A stretch of DNA of 64,000 nt from Porites lutea. Taxonomy: Eukaryota > Cnidaria > Anthozoa > Scleractinia > Poritidae. Every line of letters starts with the position of its first letter. Position 1 is the first letter of the stretch. The stretch lies in contig NC_133206.1 of assembly GCF_958299795.1 (NCBI RefSeq), forward strand, positions 12,871,552 through 12,935,551, given 5' to 3'. A program made the translations under genes and the position numbers. Below are positions 10,302 to 22,470 of this stretch, one piece after another. The notes below the pieces were generated by a model. It had not been told where the DNA came from. It made no database searches and was given only the letters and a program-made list of their open reading frames with translations.

Positions 10302-11627
10302 TTACTTCTTAAAAATAAAAGTAGAGAACTGGCCACTTGATTCACCTGTTCCATTGTTATCACCCGTTGAATTGTAAAAATTGAACTGTACTTGACCACA
10401 CTCAAAAGATGTTTTACCCCCTTGACCATACCATGAAATGGGGCCTCTAATGAGTGACCTAACCACATATTTCTTGCTTTCATGTAAACAGAGAGGAGGA
10501 TCAAAACAGACAGTAAATCCGTAATAGCCTAGCTTCTCATCTTTTAATGATGAGTAGGACCCTGTTTTCTTTACCAGTGTAAAATTATTTGTGGTATCTT
10601 TAACCTCTGTAGAAACTGTGTACTGCCCACCTTCACTGCCAAAATGTTGAATACCATGCAACTTAACAGACTTATTAACAGACAAAACAATCGCATCAGG
10701 TGTACCATTATATGACCAGCACGTTGATGGTGAATTGTAATTTGAAAATCTGTAGCATTGATGGAGCTGTGTGCTGTCAGTTCTTGGGGTCTGTATAAAT
10801 GGTAAAGGGGAGGTTAACTCAACATCATTATAGAACTTCATTAGATCACTCATCTCTCCAAAATTAAGAATTCTCGAATCTAAACCAACAGAGACAAACT
10901 CCTTCTGTGACATCAGTGGAAACCGTATTGCTTTCACGATGTCCTCTCCAATGATTATTCTCTTTGACTCGCCATCAGCAGTTATTCCTTGCCTTTCACT
11001 TTCTCTTGTCGCCCAGCGATCAACAGCTTTGAACAGATCCACTTCTTTTACGGTCAGTCTTTCCCTCTTCACAACACTCTCAACAAGAGATCGCTCAAGC
11101 GTGACAAAATCATCTGACGTCACAGCTTCCTCTGTGTTTGCCTCAATCACTTCCCAGCATCGATCTTCCAGATCTTTATCATCCAATTTTTTAGCGTGTG
11201 GAAGGATGGAGAATACATTGGCTGTTGACAGGTTTTCTCGTAGATATTCACTGCATTTCTCAGCAAGTGAAGGTACCATGTACTTATTCGCTAAGTACAG
11301 AACATGCATCACGTTACTTCCGGTTAGATTCGCCTCATTGCTGTACAAGTACCGAAGAAACTCCAACAGATTGTCGTACTCACAGTCAGGCAGTTCAACA
11401 CAGTCTTTAGCCTCCGCCAGTTGCCCATAGAACATGGCATAGAAGACAGGACTGCTAATAGCCAGCACGAGCTTGTGGGCTGGAATCGTCTTCCGGGTTT
11501 CACTTTCATCTTCTGAAACAGGAACCATAAACTTTATATCGCTCAATAACTCGTTGTCGAAAATAGCCGTGGTTCTTTCCTTAATGGTTGATAGTTTCAT
11601 CTGCCAGTTTTCTTCAACAGCAGCCAT
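10302..11627 (-). CDS. BTB-BACK-PHR protein, copy B
   Basis: A 441-aa intact intronless ORF with BTB, BACK and PHR domains as in copy A. The open frame extends upstream to an ATG at 11750, but that 41-residue Ser/Pro-rich extension is not shared: the in-frame stop found upstream of copies A, D and E is mutated here. MAAVEENWQ (ATG at 11625-11627) is therefore taken as the start. Changes relative to A cluster in the acidic linker after DIKFMVPVS and at the start of PHR (SNYNSPSTCWSYNGTPD, one residue shorter than copies A and E). The upstream flank is interrupted about 150 bp from the ATG by the 11780-23381 composite element, which may alter or remove the promoter. Confidence 0.88.
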   Translation of the reverse strand: MAAVEENWQMKLSTIKERTTAIFDNELLSDIKFMVPVSEDESETRKTIPAHKLVLAISSPVFYAMFYGQLAEAKDCVELPDCEYDNLLEFLRYLYSNEANLTGSNVMHVLYLANKYMVPSLAEKCSEYLRENLSTANVFSILPHAKKLDDKDLEDRCWEVIEANTEEAVTSDDFVTLERSLVESVVKRERLTVKEVDLFKAVDRWATRESERQGITADGESKRIIIGEDIVKAIRFPLMSQKEFVSVGLDSRILNFGEMSDLMKFYNDVELTSPLPFIQTPRTDSTQLHQCYRFSNYNSPSTCWSYNGTPDAIVLSVNKSVKLHGIQHFGSEGGQYTVSTEVKDTTNNFTLVKKTGSYSSLKDEKLGYYGFTVCFDPPLCLHESKKYVVRSLIRGPISWYGQGGKTSFECGQVQFNFYNSTGDNNGTGESSGQFSTFIFKK

Positions 11628-12059
11628 CCTTTCTCTCAGATTATCCGTCCAAATAACTTCTTTTGTGTCCGTAGTACTTGCAGTGAGTGATCTTACTCTC
11701 TCCGGGGAGGGGGAAAGGGAAAAAGAAATGGGAGACGGGCTTCCCATCATCCACCGCGCTTTTTTCGGGAATACCCAGGGGCGCTTTCTAGTCCATCAGC
11801 TAGGGGGGTTGTATGGCTCACTCCAGGGGAACAAACAAAACATGTATAATCTAAATGTTTGAGTAAAAAGCATCACAAAAATGCATGATAGCAAGGATAG
11901 AACGGTAGCTTTCACTTTGTAAATCGAATTTTAAATTTCCCACTTTAACCCTTATTTTGGTCGCCATCTTGGATTTATAAACAAACCTTTGATTCCCTCT
12001 TAATTTAAACACACTTTTTTTAAAAAGAATATTTGAACCACTAGGTATCTGAGATATTA

Positions 12060-14000
12060 GGGAGTTTAAGATACGGAGACTACGGACTACGAACTACGGC
12101 TGGACGAGCGTTGTCCTTTGTTCGTAGCAGTGGGTTGAGTCGTGCAAATATAGAACGTTAAGATTGCACTACAGACAGTAGACTACGAGAGAAGAGGCGG
12201 AGAGGGAAACAACACGCAAAGATTTTCTTGTTTTCATCACAGTTCACAAAAATGCAAGTCTGACAGTTTTGCAAGTGATCTTATCTTTAGAACAAATGAA
12301 CAAATTCTTCCATACTTGAAGGAAGCAATTACGTCGGGTGAAATTGGTAAACAAAGTTTTGGTTACACAGGTTTTACTTTGTTGCCCATAATTTCTAAGT
12401 CAAATATTAAAGAAATAGACAGAAATAGTAATAGCTCATTTATTAGATTTAGAAGATGGACTTCTCCGACTACTGATCTGATTTAATTTGAAGTATTGAA
12501 ATGCCGAGTCTCGATTGTCTTGAAGATGTTTACATCATTTTCATTCAGCAAATACGATACAAAAACTCGCATAAACAAAGGTTACACAAGTAGAAAGACA
12601 CAATAATCAGTTCGAACAAACATTGAAACTTTCCAAGTGCGAAGAGAAAGTAAATTACCTGCATGATTTCTCTTCTCCTCGGCCGTCAATCTGAATTCTG
12701 CGTATAAACAGCTAAGCTTATTATGAGCTTAGCTAGATAAAAATGAGGTCACAACAGTGGATTAAAAGTGTAACTTTGAGCAGAAATTAGACACAACTTA
12801 CATATTTCGCTTCCCTCTCGCTCAAACCAGGTGAATTGAAAACTTTTTTAACGAAAAGACGAGATTCTGAATTACCGAGACAACAAAATACGGGCAGAAT
12901 GTTCTCCGTAGTCCCGACTACGCGAAACAGCTCAACAACTCACCGTAACCGCAGGACTACGCGGAAAAAACGAAACGTCACGTGGTTTTGAACATGCGTA
13001 GTAGCATGTTTAACCGTAGTCGTAGTCCGTAGTCGCCGTATCTTAAGGTGATTCCCTAGTTTTGCACTGCGCATCTCTTACTGCGCATAACAAGATGGCC
13101 GCCGTAAAAAAGAGCATGTGAAGTAATATTATTAAAATGAAGTTGACTGAAGAGAAACGCTATTGGAATTTTTGTTTTCTGTTGTTTTTTTGCCGAGGTG
13201 AGACTCAATGTGTTGGGAATGTGCATAACGTAAGCAGTACGCGTGTTGCTGAGTTCGACCTCCTCTCGGAGAACCTCGATAGTGGATGTTTAACTTGTGC
13301 TTACTCACTTTGATTTTCATTTAAACACTTTCTTTATCACAGTGTGTCCTAGATGTGATATCTCGATGTAAATTCTGTAAAAATGGATTTATTAATACTT
13401 TCTTCCCCCTTTCACATACATTCTATTTTGAAACTCGCCCCAGTCCTCTCTCAAAAATCGGAGAAAATGCGTTTGGTGCGCACTTTCTGCAGCTCTACCG
13501 CAAAAACGAGTACGGTGACCCCCATTTTTTATTTCATGATTTTAATAAGGACAGTGCTTCCTTTCGAGGAGAAAAAAATTGGCACTAATCTATGTTCAGT
13601 TTTTTGGTAATTTTACTAAATTGTACGGATTGAGGCATCACGGGTCGAAAAGCGCGCGTCCAATTTAATTCTACTTTGGAGCGTAAAGTAAAAACAAGGG
13701 CATTAAAAGGCATTTTTCTGGTACGTAAGTGGATAAACAATACATTAAAGTCAAATTCTGTGTGATGTCACATGCATCATCGAAAAAATCTCTCCTTTTT
13801 GTCTAGTTTTGCGCTGCCCGCGGTTTTGGTAAAAGGGTCCTAAATAGCCGTATTTGTCAGCATTGTGACGTCAAAACGAGCACGGTGACCCTCACTTTTT
13901 ATTACTTTTTTATCATCTTCTTGACTTGTTACATCAGTGTACCAAGTTTTAGCTAAAATCTATGTTAGGTTCTTTTACTATGGAATCACCTTAAACTCCC
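12060..14000. mobile_element. Tc1/mariner-like MITE with a second element in its right TIR
   Basis: The left end GGGAGTTTAAGATACGG, then ACTACGGACTACG, matches the complement of the right end, and TA dinucleotides flank both sides (12058-12059, 14001-14002). The right TIR is split at its TTAA by the 944-bp element 13047-13990. Rejoining the halves restores CCGTATCTTAAACTCCC. Without the insert the element is about 993 bp. No ORF. Confidence 0.8.
13047..13990. mobile_element. TTAA-inserting (piggyBac-like) element
   Basis: Termini GGTGATTCC(C/A)TAGT are inverted and flanked by TTAA on both sides (13043-13046, 13991-13994). TTAA duplication is the hallmark of piggyBac and a few other superfamilies. 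Interior ORFs are under 80 codons and unrecognised. It interrupts the TIR of the 12060-14000 element. Confidence 0.8.
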
Positions 14001-14491
14001 TATTATTTTAGCATTGTTAAGGTTAGTCAAGACATGATGACGTCATACATGACGTCACAGTGACCGCCATTTTGCTTTTAAAATTAGCCTATTCAACTAA
14101 TATCTCAATCATCTAAATAAGAAAATTGCTATTAACATTAATTAAACGTTGGAAGTTCTTCTTTTTCACATTACAAACCTGTTTTGTAACGGCTTGGAAA
14201 CTAAAATTTGATAGCATTTTGTTTTGAATAAGGGTATAGGCATGATTTTCAGTGGAACATGCCTAGCGAGCGTAAAAAACGCATCCAGTCTGAGGATTAA
14301 TGAGAGAGGGAAAATTTTATATATTTAGGCATGACAAAATTCAAGGGAACATTGGTACTTAGAAATAACATCTCATAGGCATGGAAAAAATGGGTTCATG
14401 CCCTCGCAGCCCAAAATTGACCGAGCTAAACTTAGGTCCCAGATCTCTCGCCGGGTTGATAATTCATTCCCAGTTTTTGCTCCTCTGGTTT

Positions 14492-14546
14492 GGCATGCCG
14501 GGCATGCCGATGGTGAAGCCATTTGGTTTGGCATGCCCGGCATGCC
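14492..14546. repeat. GGCATGCC palindrome pair, left subterminal
   Basis: Two copies of a 17-bp palindrome (14492-14508 and 14530-14546) about 310-360 bp from the left end of the 5.5 kb element. Each is built from two GGCATGCC octamers around a central G or C. Confidence 0.8.
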
Positions 14547-15725
14547 AGGCAAGAAATTGACATGCCCAGCGAGACTGATTTTGATGTTCGCTTCAGCATC
14601 GTATCCTGAGAATCACATATAATCGCCAAATATATCTTAGGGAGCTTGAAGTTACAGGTTTCATGCCTGGCAATAAATACATAACAAAAAAAGTCATGTT
14701 TGTCACAATGTGTGTCACGGGATCGACTGGCAAAACTGAAGACAGAAGACTGGATTTATAAATAAAAAGCACAACAAAACAACATTATTCATGCATAAAA
14801 TAGAATACTTAACTTGCAATCAAAGATTAATCCTTTTATTTCAAACCGATACTGACATTTCTAGGTCCAGATTTAAATTTGATCGCGGAAAAGCGTCTAA
14901 AACAATAAGATAACAAATCTTCTCAGTATAAACTTATCCATGCTTAAGTTTTATCGCGTCGGAATTTTTCCCGGTCAACAGCATTAAAAGACTGGTGAAA
15001 ATTAAGCTTACCAGGTCGTTCAAGTCAGTACGAGAGTACGACGTTAATACTGCAAAGACGTTCAGATTTGGTGAATTTGGACTGCCTTCTCAGAGAGATT
15101 TTGCTTAGTTTTTCAGTACGCTTCTTGTCGGCTATGCGAATCTCGCAAACTGCTCCTTGCTGACGATAGTCCTTTGAGCAACGTCATCTGCGTCATCCGA
15201 AGATACCCCGAGCACGCACGAAATCGGCCGAATTTCCGCAGAAGTGTTTTCGGATGACGATGAATCTAGTTTGATGTAGCGTGGCAGTTGTGGCGTCACG
15301 ATGTCGTCATGTGTCTTCGCACTTGTTTGTCTTTTTTTTCTGCGGTGCATAGTTGAGATGTTGGTGAATGCTGGACAAGAAATGGATTCTGCGAGAGACT
15401 GTAAGTACAAATTTAGTATTAATTTCGTAAAGAAAAAGCCTGAATATCGAACAAATCCCGTAAATTAGCCTTTTGGCATTCAGTTTATCTTGCTGTTGAG
15501 CATGCCTAAGAACTCCGGCATAAGTGGTTGTCAACTCGTTCACTTCGGATTGTTTCTGTTTGTATGTCTTGTAATCTTCTTCTGCTGCTAAGAAGACTAG
15601 CTAGAGAAAACTTCAAAAATATAGAAACCAAAGCTAAAAAAAGTCAGATCTAATTTTATAGCTCGAGTATAATTATTTTTGGCACCTACGGTCATATTTT
15701 TTCACTGTAATGGTAAAGTTACTTA

Positions 15726-16961
15726 CAGGGCGGATAAAGGTTGGGCGGTGAAACGAGCGCTCCGCTCTTCATTTAATGTGTGATGCGGAGTAGGACTGGC
15801 ACGAGCGCTCTTTCCGCGCTTCCGGTGCGCTTCAAGGCCGGCGAAATTTTCCTTTTTGCAAACCGGAAATCCTATTTTCTTTCTGTAATTTCAGGCTACA
15901 GTGTTAAATAGATAAATTCTTTTCATAACAATATCAATAAACAGTTTCATATGTTTGTGTCTGTACGTCTATAGGTCAAACTTGTTGGTCGTATAATGCC
16001 AAAATTTGAGTTTAATTTGAAAGTGTTGAATACCTCCTCCTTCCACTAAATATCACCTAATCGTCTTTCACCGTTTCGTTTGCAAAAGCTTAACACTTCT
16101 TAACCTCAATTTTTACATATGTTAAAGAGGGATAAATTTTATATAACATAACAAAAAATTAGATTGATATATATTGATATAGTGGCGTTGTACTTCTTCA
16201 AACTTTGCTTCTCGTTTGCAACGCGACATGGCGATTCGCGCAATGCGTTGCAAATCCGGCAACCGCATGTAAACAAAATTTATTAAGGTTAGTTGTAAGG
16301 TTTTTTCTCCGTTTTTCTCTCTAAAACAAAACAAGGTAAACAGTAAAAACTGAGGGGAAACTAATTTTGAAGTTTCGAAGAAACAGAAAGACGTATGAGA
16401 TGTTTTTTTCAAAATTAAAAAGAAGGATGATGGTGATTGAAATTAGCATAATTTCACCTTGCACGAGCTGCACGCATTTATAAAATATACGTCATCTAGT
16501 TATGAAACACGATCTGCTGTCTTTTAGTTTTGCCATGGATGACATGGATGAGATTTTCCTTCGTGCTTTAGACAGTACTTAGTTGTTTTTGTTTTGGAAT
16601 AACATCGACATTGGCGAGTAGCAGAACGAAAATATAATTCAGTGGTAGAGTCATGGAAGTAATAAAAGAAACCCTTTGAAAGAAATGTTTGTCTACTCCA
16701 ACTAAACCTCCCGCAAAAAATAGCAACATTTGCCTCTCGGAGACAGCGTACCAGCACAAAGGAACGAGGAAGAAGTGCAAGAAAACAAATTATCAAGGCG
16801 CCATAATTCAGTGACAGCGGCAGTGTCTTATGTACAAACCACATCGCAAGCCCCGACCGAAGTCGAAAACAAGCAACATTTCTAAACATAGTGCCAGTCC
16901 ACTGCATCACACCTTTTTGCTCGGACGCGCTCGTTTCACCGCCCTACCTTTATCCGCCCTG
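15726..16961. mobile_element. 1236-bp hAT-like MITE with 8-bp TSD
   Basis: TIR CAGGGCGGATAAAGG, then GGGCGGTGAAACGAGCGC, is mirrored at the right end (CACCGCCCTACCTTTATCCG). Weaker inverted similarity continues to about 75 bp (TGTGATGC and GACTGGCAC). Both sides carry GTTACTTA (15718-15725, 16962-16969). CAGGG termini and 8-bp duplications are typical of hAT. No recognisable transposase; the longest ORF (16524-16910, minus) matches nothing known to me. Confidence 0.85.
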
Positions 16962-16969
16962 GTTACTTA

Positions 16970-19100
16970 TTTTTGCTGCATAGTTTGACTGTTGTTTGAA
17001 AGACAATCAAACGGATATTACAATCACTTTTGGAGACAAAATAAAATATCCGTAAATCAACTGCCAAAATCAGATTTGGATTTCGCTTTAAAAAAATGAA
17101 CATGCTGCAGGTGTCAATGCAAAGTTGTAAACAACTCAATATAAGCAGTCTGTGAATGTGCGTTTAGGTCCACAAAACTAATTTTTCTTTTGGACATCTC
17201 ATCCAAGCAAAGACTTAAGGCTTACATTGCTTGTCTACGAGTGTACTACAAAATGCTTTGCTACAGTAAGCCTCTGAGAGGCGATTCTGTTAAATTTATA
17301 GGACACTAAAATGCAAATAATTCTAAGCTTAAACAACCTGGCTGGGTCCGACTTTTGAATTACAAAATGTTCACGTTTGCCCGCTCTACTTTGAATGAAC
17401 ATGGTTTTTGAAATGATTTTGTACTATTTTAACCCGAAAATTATGACTGGGTTATAAAGCTTTTAAAACGGACGAAAACTAAGCTAATAAACAAATTCAA
17501 TGTAAAAAACTAAGATTTAGTCCCGTTTTCAGCTTTGCTTTGTGGGCCGAAAAATTTACCTTTACGCAAAAACAAAAGCAAACAATGAGGCTTTTATTCG
17601 ACATTTTTTCTGAGAATTTTATCTGATCAATTTAATGTCACTAGCATTGTTTTCGTACAGGAATTTTCCTAATTATATGAGCTTTTAATTTAATAATTTT
17701 GATACTCTATAAACTTCTCATTTGATAGCTTCACTTTTTTATACACCGATTGAGAAACAAATTCGCTCTCGTTAAATCCTATTTTATGACCTATTTATAC
17801 GAAACATACGAAATGATGTAACCGGACAGGCTTTAACCTTTGGTCCTAATTTACTTTTTCTTCGCAAGCCCTAATCAGCTGACGGGCCATGAGAGAATAT
17901 CGCCACAAAAAGATGCGAAAAAGTTTTCGCAGAGTTTCCTTTACATATTCCGGCTTTATATGGGTCTACACCTCACCTGCTTAAAAATGAAACTGTTGTT
18001 CAATTAAGTGTCAGTCAAACTCGGTATAATCTTGACATGCAAATCCAAATGCACTGGTTTATTTCGCAGTAGAAGAGCGTGTAAACATCATCGAACAACG
18101 CAATGTAAATTGGCTAATGTGAGACCACGTTTCTTTCACTTTATTTACCATGCATTTATCTCAATTGCATACTCTTGTGAAATTAGCCTCAGACAATTAG
18201 TTTCGACCTTTAACAGACTCAACAAGCCAGCATGAAAATATGTTAAGAGAAGCTGAGCTCTACATGTTCTATTTCTTTTTTTCATATTGCCCTTGCATGT
18301 GTTAACATTCCATTTCTTTTTTGTTACAGGTAACTTCCAGACATGACGAGGAGATAATTACTTTTCTAGAGAGCAATTCTTTGATACTGTCAGTTATTAC
18401 TGACTTACTTTGAGTAAAAAACAAAGAACACAGACACTGGTAATGACACAAAAACATTAATCCCTGGCAAGCCTACAAAACACGAAAGAGGAACTCAGAC
18501 TCCTTATCAAAATGTGAAACAAGATAAAAACAGCTTTTCTGACGTAGGGAAAATTGCGTTAGAGAGATTTGTAATTGCAACGTTATATTTAAGCACATTG
18601 CATTGTCAAACATCATAATTTACTGAATAATGAACAGTGATTTTGGGGCTTAGCTCAGTTTGTAATGAACTTTGAAAGATATTCTATAACCTTGTATTTT
18701 TAAAAGCTTTCATGGAACATAGATGCATTTTATTATACAATGAAAATAGTCTCTGTCTCTCTTTTTACTGATTTCAGTCAATTCCATTTTATTCGCAATG
18801 TGAAATGGGAATCCTATTAAAGACCCATTAAAAGGGGTGAGGAGTTTTTACAATCCCCCAACAGGTCATCTCCACGATGACGCTGTTTTATTACTACGGC
18901 AGAATCCCTCAGGGTTTTTCTTTCTTGTGAAAATTATAGCTTTTGTCATTTAAACTTCGCTGGGACAACCAAATCTATGAAAATGAAAGGAACAGCAATG
19001 ACGTCATCGTGTAACCGTTCATCAAAAGATAAGGACTGTGATCTGTTTAGTTTTTTTTTTTTTAGCCAGGCTTAAAATCTCTGTAGATTCAAGGAATTAT
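16970..19100. other. Interior of the 5.5 kb element, no recognised gene
   Basis: AT-rich sequence with scattered short ORFs (longest about 75 codons, 18008-18235). No protein motif, RNA gene or further insertion is evident. Confidence 0.4.
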
Positions 19101-19135
19101 AACCTGTGCGTTGAGAGCATGCCAGAGACCGATTT

Positions 19136-19231
19136 TGGCATGCCCGGCATGACCCAGATTATGGCACGCCCGGTATGCCAGAGAATTTGGCATGCCGGGC
19201 ATGCCAGAAAATTTGGCATGCCCGGCATGCC
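19136..19231. repeat. GGCATGCC palindrome cluster, right subterminal
   Basis: Four copies of the GGCATGCC-S-GGCATGCC palindrome (two with mismatches) spaced 25-27 bp apart, about 480-575 bp from the right end of the 5.5 kb element. Spacing is roughly 2.5 helical turns. Confidence 0.8.
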
Positions 19232-19710
19232 GGAGATTTTGCTGGGTATGAATTACTTATTACTAGAACCTAGGCTTCTCGCGGCCTGGGTGAGAAGGTC
19301 ACGGAACCTCAAATTATGCTTACAGGGCATGCGAAATTCTGTTGCATGCCAATTTCAATGCAAAACCACTCTGGGGCCACCCCCTCTATTACCAGTGAGC
19401 AAATCATTGACGATAGGCATGGGAAAAATCCTTGCATGCTAACCAACATTGAAAACGTAGCAGAAATGTCCTCAGTTGCTGAGTCATGCCCTAGGGGAGG
19501 TTTTAAAATACAGAATTTCCTGACATGGATGAGGGAATTTTCAGTAAACAGCATGCGATCATGCCGGCTAGGACGTATTGCGTCCGTATTGCCCCTTTTT
19601 ACAGTTAGCTAGGCTCATTTTTAGGTTCCATGGCCTGAAATGACGAAAAATTCATGCCCTAAATGTAAAAAGTCCAAAAACGTCCTCGAAATTTTAGTTT
19701 CCAAGCCGTT

Positions 19711-21410
19711 TTTGTGCTGAAATGGGCAAATTTGACTTTTTTATGAGGAAAAAGGCCAATTTGAAACAAATTGGTAACTTCCTTTAACCCTTTGGTGACG
19801 GCAGGCGAGTAGCGAAAAAACCGCATTTTTCACCAATTCCTCTTCTTTGGACTGGTTTTCGACTAATTAGCATGGCTAAAAGAATGGCTAAAAATGAATT
19901 TTTCATCAAACAAAGGCATATTTCCGACTAATCGCGTAATTAAACAGCTTTTTTGTTTTTCACGCATGCGCACAAGCCAAAATTTCTGATTTGCGAATCT
20001 ATTTCGATCTTTCTCTATCGTTCTCTTTTTTTCTTTGCCTTTCTTCTATATTAGCAGTTTTTTGCCCACTTTATCGTCTTTTTTTGTATAGAATTGTGGT
20101 TAGCCAACTTTTTAGGAAAGGAAAAAAGAGTAGCAGATAAACCGCCACATTGGCAGCGGCTTTTTCCTCAAAATGTTACCTTTTCTGTGAGTATAACGTT
20201 GTTCGGAGTAGTCAGAATATCCAAAACCAGATATCGCTAGAAACTTTTTGTGACGTTGTTGCTTACAAATTTATTAACTTAGATCAACTGAAAGCTAAAT
20301 GGGTTTAGAGGGAAAACATGCATGATCATGCACCGTTCGATATGGAGTGACAACGACTAAAGTAGTCGTCAAAGGTTTAAGGCCATCGAAATCACAATGC
20401 TAGAAGAACATGTTTAGAGCTATTGTAGCTTCGTTTTCTACGGCAAGTAAAACATACCTCTACTTAAAGGCAATAAGGCACAAATAGGAGCAGATAACTT
20501 GCTCCGGGGGGATACACTCAAGGGAAGTCTTGAAAGAGCTGTGTCGCCGAGAGCCACGTTAGTCACGTTAATAAAGTATGTATGGAAAGCATGTATGAGA
20601 CCTTCAAACCTCGACACTGTTTAAGATTCTGACATTGACTTGTTTTGATTTACATAACGAATCAAATAGTTTTTCAAACTAACATCACGGAAGTAGATAC
20701 TTTGGAAAAAAATTATTGGCATTGCAAATGTAAACTGCTCATCGCTAGCCTTCACAGTCTTTTTAAGGCTTCAAGCCCAAAAAGACACTGTTCACGACGC
20801 TTTTAAGCGAATTTACTATTAAAATAGAATTTTACTGTTAAAATAATAAAATAAATAATTAGAATTTTACTATTTCAATAGTAAAATTCTACACCCTGTT
20901 TAATACTCAAGACCTTGTGTTCAGCAACACATACCTGACCTGTTTAAGCCAAATAAGAGAGTGCCTTCCCCCCCACCCCTCCCACCTCGAAACGTGCTTT
21001 AGTCTAGAACTTGTTTTAGGACAAAAGCACTATGATCCCATAACTGACATCATCCGCATAACACCATTCTTAACAGCTGAAATTCGCGTTTGGAAAATTA
21101 ACATTAACATAAACATAGATTCACAAGTACTGCATTTTCTGCCCTAACATAATCAGCTGAAGGAAGGTTCATACGCATGAGTTGCAACTACTCTACGGTA
21201 ACGTGCCAACGAGGGGAGAAGAACGATGGTTCTTCTTCACATTGAGGCTTGATAATTGCTCCCGTAAGTCGAAAAGATGACTCGCATGGCGGCAGATTCT
21301 CCAGCTTCACCTTTCAGCCTTAAGCTGGGGATGAATCTTGTAGCGGCGCACTATGCCACTTCTTTCCGTACAGTTCACACACGGGTGCTTCCGTATCTTG
21401 AATTTAAAGT
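19711..21410. other. Core of the composite element, no recognised gene
   Basis: This segment belongs to the parental 4 kb element. It contains an A/T palindrome near 20815-20890 (repeats of AGAATTTTACTRTT in both orientations). No coding sequence identified before the decayed ORF that begins at about 21414. Confidence 0.4.
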
Positions 21411-21413
21411 TCT

Positions 21414-22470
21414 CATTGGATATTGATCACTCTTTCCCGCGATACTCGCCATAACTCGGACATACCCTCCATTGGTTGAAGAAGCTGGACTGCTTTCCAA
21501 TTCCCTTTACCAAAGAAGGCAGCGATGTTATCACAGCCTTTGATCGAGTTTACACCTATAAGGGCTTCTGGGTCGAGTTGCATATAATGTTCGCGCCTCT
21601 TCCCTTTTTCATGTAGCAGTTTTTCATAGTCAAGTTTTTGCTGTGAGCAAGCATTAGGACAAGGACATCAGTCTCAGTGTCAGTGTATCAGAGTGCATCA
21701 CACTGTCATTCCTGCGCGCATGCCGAACATGGAGAACAATACGCTTCCCAGCACGGAACTGTACCTCAGGAACAGGGTCTCTGATCACTATGTGTCTGCG
21801 TCTAGTCCCCCGACTAGTCTTCGGTTGTCACATGGGGAGTCCATGATCCAGTTGCCGAGTCTGCTTCTAAATGCTTCGGTTTTACCCTGTGGCACAAGGA
21901 ATTTGACAATTTCAGCTTATTTGTGTTTGCACTTAGCAGCTCGTTCCATGACGTCACAGCATAATGCACCGCAGTAAATCCCTATATTGTACACTGTCAG
22001 CGGTAGACGTTATTCTCAGTCTTTTGACATTGTTTAGCTCATTCTCTCTTGTCAACACCTCGCGCTACACGTCAACCACTACGTCTACGCGCGTACTGCG
22101 CGAAGTTAGTTACTCCAAGCGACCACATGGAACATAGCCCCAGAGGAGATCTACAACTTCTGTAGCCTGCCGTTTCATCGAAACTGCCGGTTATGTTCTC
22201 GGCTTTCCGGAACTGTTCCAGAAGTGCCATCCAAGCACAAAAGGAAGTACTAGATCCTTGTTGCGAACCTTATGCACAGCCTTCACCTTCGTTGGCTTTC
22301 TTCACAGGATCAAAGAAAGCGTGGGATTGGATGAGCAACGGCTCATTACAAAGTCATTCGCTGGCTGCTTTCTCTTGCCGTGGAGGGCAGTCAGTCATCA
22401 CTCACTTCTGTGTAGACAAGCTTAGCGAGTTGCAAATCTCTCTCGTTGGTGAAGTTACTTCGGCCATTAC
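21414..22470 (-). pseudogene. Decayed cnidarian repeat-family ORF, FEN/PIN-like motifs
   Basis: Reverse translation in shifting frames gives, in order: FFDPVKKAN (about 22293-22321), an ERDLQLAKLV-like stretch in the 22.4 kb part, WNELLSANTNKLKLS (about 21940-21965), DTETDVLVLMLAH (about 21647-21681), CYMKKGRGANI, then ALIGVNSIKGCDNIAAFFGK and ending WRVSRERVINIQ. This order matches a multicopy family I recall from cnidarian genomes with EDTDVMVL and ALIGxHAFTGCD...F.GKGK motifs. The DxDV plus GCD...GKG pattern resembles the active-site and helix-hairpin logic of FEN/PIN nucleases, which is inference. Several stops and frameshifts make it a pseudogene. It may be the original cargo of the composite element. 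Confidence 0.45.

Larger units (their letters stand above)
14188..19710. mobile_element. 5.5 kb DNA element with subterminal palindrome clusters
   Basis: Ends carry AACGGCTTGGAAACTAAAAT inverted, flanked by TTTGT (14183-14187, 19711-19715). About 300-600 bp inside each end lie clusters of the 17-mer palindrome GGCATGCCSGGCATGCC. Subterminal repeat clusters are typical of transposase binding sites in several cut-and-paste families. No transposase was recognised; interior ORFs are short. A hAT-like MITE (15726-16961) sits inside. Superfamily unassigned. Confidence 0.6.

Noticed and set aside
11628-11750. N-terminal extension of BTB copy B to an upstream ATG
   Set aside because: The extra 41 residues are not shared by any other copy and exist only because an upstream stop was lost; the conserved MAAVEENWQ start is preferred.
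15132-15398. Ser-rich ORF on the minus strand (SLAESISCPAFTN onward) with an acceptor-like AG before it
   Set aside because: It could be an exon of the 5.5 kb element, but no donor or upstream exon in a matching phase and no known domain were found.
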